From Planctomyces sp. (GTDB lineage Bacteria > Planctomycetota > Planctomycetia > Planctomycetales > Planctomycetaceae), in contig JAHBXW010000026.1 of assembly GCA_019636235.1 (NCBI GenBank), positions 1 to 64,000 on the forward strand: a stretch of DNA of 64,000 nucleotides, written 5' to 3'. Below are positions 57,737 to 64,000 of the stretch, piece by piece. The notes under the pieces are model-generated. The model worked only from the letters and a program-made list of their open reading frames with translations, was not told the origin of the DNA and did not search any database. The first letter of the stretch is position 1, and every line of letters begins with the position of its first letter. The position numbers were made by a program, and so were the translations under genes.

Positions 57737-60493
57737 ATGGCGCACGACGGTCATGATGCGTCCCGAACGTCGTGGATCGCCGAGGCGATTGAAAAGCTGA
57801 CGCGCGCCGCCTGCTGGCGGCCGGGACTGACCGTCTGGCTGGTGTTCATCTCGGCGGCCGTGTGCGGGCTGTTCGCCTGGAAGACGCTGGGGGTGAAGAC
57901 CAGCCGGAACGATCTGATCGATCCCCGGGCCGTGTATCAGCAGCGCTGGAACCGTTACGCCGACGCGTTCGACGATGTGACCGAAGATCTGGTCGTCGTC
58001 GTCGAGGGCAGGAACCGCGCGGCCATCATCCGGGCGATTGACGATCTGGGACCCCGGCTGGAACGCGAGTCGGAATACTTCCGCAATGTGCTGTACCGGA
58101 TCGATCTCAGCCGGCTGGCGGAGAAGGGGCTGCAGTTTCTGTCGGACGATGAGCTGCGGCAATTGTCGATCCGGCTGCGGCGGGCGCGTGTGCTGTCGAC
58201 GATGATGCCGGGCGCGGCGCAGCTGCGGCAGCGGGAACTTGCGGAGTCGCAGGAGGCGGCGATCAGCGGGCTGGCGGACCAGGTCGAGCAGTTGCTGGGC
58301 GCGTGGCGCAACTGGTCGCGTCTGCCGGCCGATCAGCAGTCGCAGTTGACGGAACAGACGCGGATGCTGGTGCATCAGTTGGCGCAGCCGGGCGCGGAGG
58401 AGTCGTCGCCGACGGCCGCGAGCGCCGATCGCGCCGCGACCATCGAGGAGCTGAAGGTCCGGTATCTGTTCAACGATGACGAGTCGATGGGCTTCATTCA
58501 GGCCCAGCCGGTCGTGGAGCCGGGGCAGTTGCAGGGAGCGACTCGTTCCGTCGAGCGGATGCGGCGGCTGGTGAGTGCGATTCAGAAGCGGCACCCCGAT
58601 ACGCGGCTGGGTTTGACGGGCGTGCCGGTGCTTGAGCATGACGAGATGAAGCAGTCCCAGGCCGAGATGGCCGAGGCGTCGGTGCTGAGTTTTGTGGGGG
58701 TGTCGGTCGTCCTGTTCGCGGGCTTCCGGCGGCTGCGGCATCCGTTGCTGGGCATGCTGATGCTGCTGGTGGGGACGGCCTGGTCGTTCGCGGCGGCGTC
58801 GGTGGCGGTGGGCCATCTGAACATTCTGTCGATCGCGTTTGCAGCGATGTTGTTCGGTTTGGGGAACGACTTTGCGATTGTGTACCTGTCGCATTACGCG
58901 TCTCAGCGCGAGCGGGGGATGGGCCTGTACGAGGCGGTGATCGACGCGTCGCGGAGCGTCGGTCCGGGCATCACGACGGCGGCCTTCACGGCGGCGGCGG
59001 CGTTCTTCGCGGCGGTGCTGACCGATTTCGCGGGGATCGCCGAACTGGGACTGATCGCTGGTTGGGGCATCCTGCTGTGCAACCTGCTGACGTTCATTTT
59101 CATTCCGCCGGCGCTGGTGGTGTGGGATCAAAGCTGGCGGCCGCCGCCTCCGCAGACCCCGGAATCGAGGTTCGCCGCCCCGCGACTGGCCTTCGGCGGC
59201 GTCACGCTGGCGGCGTTCGTGGTGTTGCTGGCGGTCATCGGCCAGCACGCCGTGGACGTGCGGTACGACACGAACCTGTTGAACATGCAGGCCGAGGGAA
59301 CGGAGTCCCTGAAGGTTCAGCAGCGGATCGAGGAGCACGCCGAGGGCTCGCTGCTGTACGCCGTGTCGCTGGCGGATTCCCCGGAGGAGGCGCTGGAGTT
59401 GAAGCGGCGGTTCGAGGAACTGCCGACGGTGCAGCGCGTCGAGGATCTGGCGTCCATGCTGCCCCCGCCCCCGTCCCCGCGGCGGACGGAGGTCATCTCG
59501 TTCATCAGCAACTCGCTGGCGGCGTTGTCGCAGATGCAGTCCGAGACGCCTGATCCGAGTCGGATCGGCGAGTCCCTGGATCAGCTGCTCGCGGAACTGG
59601 AAGCGTCCACGGGCATCGGCCTGGACGACACGGCGCTGGCGCTGGATGACTTCCTGGACCGGCTGTCAGCGGCGCCGCTGGCCCGGCAGATTCAGATGCT
59701 GACGCCGTCGGCCTCGGCTATTCCGCCGGAGTTCGCCACTCTGGCGAACGGTAAAGCCGACGAGCCCGTGACGCTGGATGATTTCCCGGAGGCCTTCACA
59801 TCCCGGTTCGTGAGCCGCGACAACCAGTGGCTGCTGAAGGTCTATCCGAAGGAAGCCGTCTGGGACGGTCAGCCGCTGAAGCAGTTCGTCGAGGATCTGC
59901 GGACGGTCGATCCGGAGGTGACGGGCACGCCGCTGCAGAACTATGAGGCGTCGAACTCGATCTGGAACAGCTACCTCGAGGCGGGAGGTTACGCGCTGAT
60001 CGCCGTGATCATCCTGCTGTGGTGGGATTTCCGGACGCTGCACGAGGTGCTGCTGGCGCTGTCGCCGGCGGCGTGCGGCCTGCTGGCGACGCTGGGCGTT
60101 TTGGGATGGTTTGATCTGCCATTGAACCCGGCGAACATGATCATGCTGCCGCTGCTCCTGGGGCTGGGAGTCGACGGCGGCGTGCACGTTCTGCACGACT
60201 ACCGGGCGCAGACGGGGCGCTACCGGATTTCAGGGAGCACGGCGCGGGGCATCATTCTGGCGGCGGCGACGTCGATCGTCGGATTCGGCAGCCTGATGGT
60301 CGCCAGCCACCGGGGCCTGTTCAGCCTGGGGTTTGTGCTGGCCGTGGGCGTGACGGCCGCGCTGGCGACGTCGCTGCTCGCGCTGCCGTCGCTGTTGGGG
60401 ATCCTGTCGGCGGCCGAGTCGCAGGCCGTCACGAGTCCCGCGCTGCGGGTCGTGTCCGACGAGGAGGACGACGCCGAACGCCCCGCTGCGTGA
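57737..60493 (+). CDS. MMPL/RND-family transporter
   Basis: 918 residues. Two repeated halves of RND type: helix about 30-48, a large periplasmic domain (about 55-310), five helices (about 310-470 with GVSVVLFAGFRRLRHPLLGM and FGLGNDFAIVYLSHYASQRE), then a second set (helix about 495, periplasmic loop, helices about 745-885 with LLGLGVDGGVHVLHDYRAQT). The conserved Gly-Asp pairs in helices IV and X (GNDFA; GVDGGVH) would carry protons. MMPL proteins export lipids or hopanoids; the cargo is unknown. Followed at 60734 by a second MMPL gene on the same strand. Confidence 0.9.
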   Translation: MAHDGHDASRTSWIAEAIEKLTRAACWRPGLTVWLVFISAAVCGLFAWKTLGVKTSRNDLIDPRAVYQQRWNRYADAFDDVTEDLVVVVEGRNRAAIIRAIDDLGPRLERESEYFRNVLYRIDLSRLAEKGLQFLSDDELRQLSIRLRRARVLSTMMPGAAQLRQRELAESQEAAISGLADQVEQLLGAWRNWSRLPADQQSQLTEQTRMLVHQLAQPGAEESSPTAASADRAATIEELKVRYLFNDDESMGFIQAQPVVEPGQLQGATRSVERMRRLVSAIQKRHPDTRLGLTGVPVLEHDEMKQSQAEMAEASVLSFVGVSVVLFAGFRRLRHPLLGMLMLLVGTAWSFAAASVAVGHLNILSIAFAAMLFGLGNDFAIVYLSHYASQRERGMGLYEAVIDASRSVGPGITTAAFTAAAAFFAAVLTDFAGIAELGLIAGWGILLCNLLTFIFIPPALVVWDQSWRPPPPQTPESRFAAPRLAFGGVTLAAFVVLLAVIGQHAVDVRYDTNLLNMQAEGTESLKVQQRIEEHAEGSLLYAVSLADSPEEALELKRRFEELPTVQRVEDLASMLPPPPSPRRTEVISFISNSLAALSQMQSETPDPSRIGESLDQLLAELEASTGIGLDDTALALDDFLDRLSAAPLARQIQMLTPSASAIPPEFATLANGKADEPVTLDDFPEAFTSRFVSRDNQWLLKVYPKEAVWDGQPLKQFVEDLRTVDPEVTGTPLQNYEASNSIWNSYLEAGGYALIAVIILLWWDFRTLHEVLLALSPAACGLLATLGVLGWFDLPLNPANMIMLPLLLGLGVDGGVHVLHDYRAQTGRYRISGSTARGIILAAATSIVGFGSLMVASHRGLFSLGFVLAVGVTAALATSLLALPSLLGILSAAESQAVTSPALRVVSDEEDDAERPAA

Positions 60494-60733
60494 CGTTTGA
60501 ACAGCAACGGCTGTCGGCTGGGCCGATCCCTGCGCAGACCCTGGCGGCTTGAGCCGAATTCCATCGATCCGGCGGTTTCCGCCAGTGCCCCGCGCGCCGG
60601 CCCTCGGCATCGTCAAAGTCTGCGGGGGCGCGCTCAGGGAAATCGCGGGAGTCGGCGATTCCCGGCCCGAATCGTTCGCCGCTGACCGCGCCCGGCTCCG
60701 ATACACACGGGAGGACCCCAGGGGACAGCACGG

Positions 60734-62926
60734 ATGGCGACGGGATTCTTCAAGTTCGCGAGCCGTCCAATGCTGTGGGCGGTGGTGCTGACATTCCCCT
60801 TCCTGGCCTGGCATAGTTCGACGCTGCGTTCGAACAACGAAACCGAGACGTGGCTGCCGCGGGACACGCAGGTCCGCCACGATTACGAGCAGTTCAAGCG
60901 GGACTTCGGGGCCGATGAGGTCATCGTCGTCGGCATCCGGCCGGACGCCGCCGATCCCCGGCTCGTCGAGGCCGTCGCCGCCCGCCTGGAGCAGCTCCCG
61001 GGCATCAACCACTGCTGGACGCCGGACCGCCTGATTCGTCGCATGACGGACATGGGCGTGACCGAAGCGGAAGCCCGGTCCCGTCTGGAGGGGCTGGTCA
61101 TCGGCCGGCAGAACGAACTGCACGGCATCCTCGCGGCGATGAGCCCGGACGGAGTCCGGCAGCGCGTCGAGACGGTCGCGCAGGTCCGCGAAGTTCTCGA
61201 TTACTGCCAGCTGTCCTCGCCGGAGATCTGCCTGACGGGCAGTCCGGTCGTCGTCGCCGAACTCGACCGGCTGGGCAGCCCGGAGGCCAGCCGCACATTC
61301 TTCATGGCGATGCTGGTGATCTGCTGGGCGCTGCTGCAGTACTCGGTCCGCGACGTGCGGATGAGCCTGTCGGTGCTGGGCGTGACGCTGTGGAGCATTT
61401 ACGTCACGCATTACGCGCTGATTCTGTGCGGCGGGGAAATGAACTTCATCATGGGCGCGCTGTCCGTGATGGTGATGGTGTTCACGCTGTCGATCGCCGT
61501 GCACCTGCTGGATTACTACACGGAGGCCCGGGACCGCGGGCATCCCGATCCGCTGGGGCACGCGCTCAAGGAATCGATCTGGCCCTGCCTGCTGTCGACC
61601 GTCACCACGCTGCTGGGGCTGATGTCGCTGAACGTCAGCAGCATCAAGCCGGTGTGCGATTTCGGTTATGCGGCGGCGATCGGGGCGGTGGTGGCCAGCG
61701 TCGTGGGGCTGATGTTCATTCCGGCGCTGGTGTCGGTGTGGCCGAACTACCGTCCGCTGCAGCCGAAGGCGCGGCGGGGATTCGACTTTTACGCCTGGGG
61801 CGCGTTCGTCGGCCGAAACCGCTGGCTGGCGCTGGGCTTTGGAGCGCTGTTGCTGGGGGTGTCCGCGTATGGGATTTCGACGCTCGTGCCGCGCCTCGAC
61901 CCGGTCGACTTTCTGCCGCGCTCGAACCTGGTGCGACGCGACTTGCGGCGGATCGAGCAGGAACTGACGGGCGTCAGCTCGATCGAGGCGATCGTCGATT
62001 TCGGGGTGACCGATACGCCGTTCGTACGGCGGCTGGAAGAGGTCCGGGAGGTGCAGGAGAAGATCGCCTCGCATTCGGCCGTGCGGCACACGCTGTCGGT
62101 GGCGTCGTTCTTTCCGAAGACGCTGCCGGACAATCCCGCGGGGCTGGCGGGACTGTTCGCGCGGGCCCAGCAGGGGGGCGCCAGCAACGGGCTGATCGCG
62201 CAGGAACAGCGGCTGTGGAGGATCTCGGTTCGGCTGACCGATGCGGCGCCGTCGGCGGTGGTCTGCCGCGAGCTGAATGAACTCACCCAGGGGGCCGCGG
62301 CGCCGGTGCGCTACACGGGCGTGGCGCCGATGCTGTCGAATGCCCAGTCGGAGATCTTCAAAGGGTTCTGGGAGAGCTTCAGCCAGGCGCTGCTGACGAT
62401 TTCGATCGTGATGATTCTCGCGCTGCGGTCGGTGCTGGTGGGCCTGGTGGCGATGATCCCCAACCTGATGCCGATCGCACTGGTGTTCGGATCGGTGGGC
62501 TACGCGGGCATGCCGGTGGACATCGGCATGATGATGACGGGCAGCATCGCGCTGGGGATTTCAGTGGACTGCACGTTCCACTTCCTGGTGGTGCACCAGC
62601 GGTGCGTGCGGAAAGAGGGAAAGACGTCAGTCGAGGGTTGCCAGGAGGCGCTGGCTCACACCGGCCGTCCGCTGGTGGAATCGACGCTGATCAGCGCCAT
62701 TGCGATGCTGGCGCTGTGCCTGTCGAGCTTCACGCCGACGTCGCGGTTCGGCTGGCTGATGGCCAGTCAGATCATGAGTTCGCTGCTGGGCGAGATGCTG
62801 TTCCTGCCGGCGCTGTTGTGCGTGTTCGCGCATGGGCGGCGGCGGATGAAAGAGCCGCTGCAGGGCCCGCACTTTGCGACGCGGGCGAAGAACGCCGTGC
62901 GCAAGCTGAACCGCGCGGCGATGTGA
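60734..62926 (+). CDS. Second MMPL/RND-family transporter
   Basis: 730 residues. N-terminal helix (about 14-32), first periplasmic domain (about 40-190), helices about 195-350 (MNFIMGALSVMVMVFTLSIA with a VHLLDYYTEA end), a short cytoplasmic bridge, then helices and periplasmic domain 2, ending in about 540-700 (GYAGMPVDIGMMMTGSIALG followed by ISVDCTFHFLVVHQRC). Shorter than the first copy mainly in periplasmic loops. The pair sits in tandem, about 240 bases apart, so they may form one lipid exporter or handle related cargo. No membrane-fusion or outer-membrane partner is visible. Confidence 0.9.
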   Translation: MATGFFKFASRPMLWAVVLTFPFLAWHSSTLRSNNETETWLPRDTQVRHDYEQFKRDFGADEVIVVGIRPDAADPRLVEAVAARLEQLPGINHCWTPDRLIRRMTDMGVTEAEARSRLEGLVIGRQNELHGILAAMSPDGVRQRVETVAQVREVLDYCQLSSPEICLTGSPVVVAELDRLGSPEASRTFFMAMLVICWALLQYSVRDVRMSLSVLGVTLWSIYVTHYALILCGGEMNFIMGALSVMVMVFTLSIAVHLLDYYTEARDRGHPDPLGHALKESIWPCLLSTVTTLLGLMSLNVSSIKPVCDFGYAAAIGAVVASVVGLMFIPALVSVWPNYRPLQPKARRGFDFYAWGAFVGRNRWLALGFGALLLGVSAYGISTLVPRLDPVDFLPRSNLVRRDLRRIEQELTGVSSIEAIVDFGVTDTPFVRRLEEVREVQEKIASHSAVRHTLSVASFFPKTLPDNPAGLAGLFARAQQGGASNGLIAQEQRLWRISVRLTDAAPSAVVCRELNELTQGAAAPVRYTGVAPMLSNAQSEIFKGFWESFSQALLTISIVMILALRSVLVGLVAMIPNLMPIALVFGSVGYAGMPVDIGMMMTGSIALGISVDCTFHFLVVHQRCVRKEGKTSVEGCQEALAHTGRPLVESTLISAIAMLALCLSSFTPTSRFGWLMASQIMSSLLGEMLFLPALLCVFAHGRRRMKEPLQGPHFATRAKNAVRKLNRAAM

Positions 62927-62969
62927 GCCGCCCGGCGCAGCGGCGGACCGCGGCGCGCTGGCGGCCCGG

Positions 62970-63785
62970 TCAGCGCGGCCTTCGAAACCGGATCGACGGC
63001 AGGCTGTCGACATCGGCCCGGCGGGCCGGATTGGTCTCGCGAACGGCGTGCGTCCGTCCCAACAGGCCGGCGATGAGGTAGCCCGCGCCGAAGCCCCCCA
63101 CGTGGGCCCACCACGCCACGCCCGCCGCCTGCGTCCCGGAAATCGAAGCCGCCCCCTGGAAGAACTGGATCAGAAACCAGATCCCCAGAAACACCGCCGC
63201 CGGCAGCACGATGGGATACAGCACAATGAAGATCGGCACGATGGCCTTGATGTGCGCATGCGGATACCACACGAAGTAGGCCCCCATGACCGCCGCAATC
63301 GCCCCGCTGGCCCCGATCGTGGGCACCGTCGAACCCGGCTCCGACAGCAGATGCACGAGGCTCGCCAGCGCCCCGCCCACCAGGTAGAAGGCCAGGTAGC
63401 CCACATGGCCCAGCCGGTCCTCCACGTTGTCGCCGAAGATGTGCAGGAACCACATGTTTCCCAGGAAGTGCATCCAGCCGCCGTGCAGGAACACGCACGT
63501 CACCATCGTCAGGATTGCCGGGACCGCGGCGGGCGCGGCCTCGCGCGTCACCTGCTGCAGCTGCGGGCCCAGCGGCGTCATGACGTAGCCCTGCTCGACG
63601 ACCACCGTCACTTCCTTCGAAGGGTCGGTGATCCGCGACGGGATCATGCCGTATTCCTCGACCAGCGACGGCCCCCCCGCGGGTTCGGCCAGCTGCATCA
63701 GAAACGCCGCCGACGTGATGACGATGACGGCATAGTTCATCACCGGCGTCGTGCGGCAGGGAATGTTGTCCTTGATCGGAAACAC
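62970..63785 (-). CDS. Rhomboid family intramembrane serine protease
   Basis: 271 residues. Six or so membrane helices. The rhomboid motifs are present: FLHGGWMHFLGNMWFLHIFG (His/Asn of helix 2), the catalytic serine in GASGA (Ser160) and the catalytic His228 in WWAHVGGFGAG. A non-membrane insert (about 35-90) follows the first helix, as in many bacterial rhomboids. It cleaves single-pass proteins in the membrane. Convergent with the second MMPL gene. Confidence 0.92.
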   Translation of the reverse strand: MFPIKDNIPCRTTPVMNYAVIVITSAAFLMQLAEPAGGPSLVEEYGMIPSRITDPSKEVTVVVEQGYVMTPLGPQLQQVTREAAPAAVPAILTMVTCVFLHGGWMHFLGNMWFLHIFGDNVEDRLGHVGYLAFYLVGGALASLVHLLSEPGSTVPTIGASGAIAAVMGAYFVWYPHAHIKAIVPIFIVLYPIVLPAAVFLGIWFLIQFFQGAASISGTQAAGVAWWAHVGGFGAGYLIAGLLGRTHAVRETNPARRADVDSLPSIRFRRPR

Positions 63786-63928
63786 GCGAACGTCCTTTGG
63801 CGAGGCCTGCGATCCAACAGGGGCCGATGGTCAGCGCCCGGAGGCTGGGCGCCGGCGATCGACCGGGGTCTTGCGGGTCCCCGGGCGACGCGTCGCACGC
63901 CGTCTCCGGGACCGCCGCCCCGCGGGCC

Positions 63929-64000
63929 TCAATGATTGAACAGAAACTCCCGGCTGCTCAGCACCGCCCAGAACAGATCCTCGACCGCCGCGCGGCGGTC
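63929..64000 (-). CDS. C-terminal end of a second DUF1553-type protein (partial)
   Basis: The last 23 codons before the right edge read RRAAVEDLFWAVLSSREFLF and then NH-stop, the usual ending of planctomycete DUF1549/DUF1553 proteins. The gene continues past base 64000. Too short for a firm call, but the EDLFWAVLxSREFxFNH end is characteristic. Confidence 0.65.
   Translation of the reverse strand, partial: DRRAAVEDLFWAVLSSREFLFNH

Noticed and set aside
57695-59338. 547-codon minus-strand frame opposite the first MMPL gene
   Set aside because: Arg/His/Gln-rich shadow of a membrane-protein gene.

Overview
The window is high-GC DNA from a member of the Planctomycetota. The evidence is a DUF1549/DUF1553 protein with an N-terminal planctomycete cytochrome-type CxxCH domain (47201-50317), the tail of what looks like a second one at the right edge, a HYExAFE-family protein (1344-1850) and the arrangement of the flagellar genes. 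The genus cannot be told from the sequence alone.

About 43 kb (2196-45440) is one large flagellar locus in several transcription units. (1) PilZ protein then HDOD-GGDEF diguanylate cyclase (minus), divergent from (2) flgB-flgC-fliE-fliF-fliG-fliH-fliI-fliJ-motE-like-fliQ-fliR-flhB (plus, 4805-13970). (3) flgF-flgG-flgA-flgH-flgI-flgJ-flgN-like-flgK-flgL (minus, 22790 down to 13999), divergent from (4) fliL-fliM-fliN-fliO-fliP-flhA-small membrane protein-sigma28-small protein-two lipoproteins (plus, 23214-31709). (5) fliK-flgD-flgE (minus, 35373 down to 31681), preceded by a near-consensus sigma54 promoter at 35441-35457. (6) TPR protein, exported protein, small coiled-coil protein, sigma54 activator (minus, 40836 down to 35667). 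(7) flgM-fliC-fliD-fliS (plus, 41012-45440). Together these encode the rod, MS ring, P and L rings, hook, junctions, cap, filament, type III export apparatus and switch. The window has no motA/motB, no che genes and no flhF/flhG.

The left flank (1-1850, minus) holds a truncated beta-ketoacyl synthase, a small secreted or membrane protein and the HYExAFE protein. The right flank holds malate/lactate dehydrogenase, nrdR, a DUF1549/DUF1553 protein, a DUF3179 protein, glutaminase, a MinD-like ATPase with an FHA protein, an isopropylmalate/isocitrate dehydrogenase-family enzyme, ftsQ and ddl, two MMPL/RND exporters and a rhomboid protease.

The least understood material lies inside the flagellar locus. 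It comprises a 4-kb block of TPR or low-complexity envelope proteins next to an orphan sigma54 activator that lacks a receiver domain, two lipoproteins and a short CACG-motif protein behind the sigma28 gene, and a membrane-anchored MotE-like protein. The switch protein FliM has no N-terminal CheY-binding peptide and FlgH has no lipobox. These are the best candidates for lineage-specific flagellar biology.
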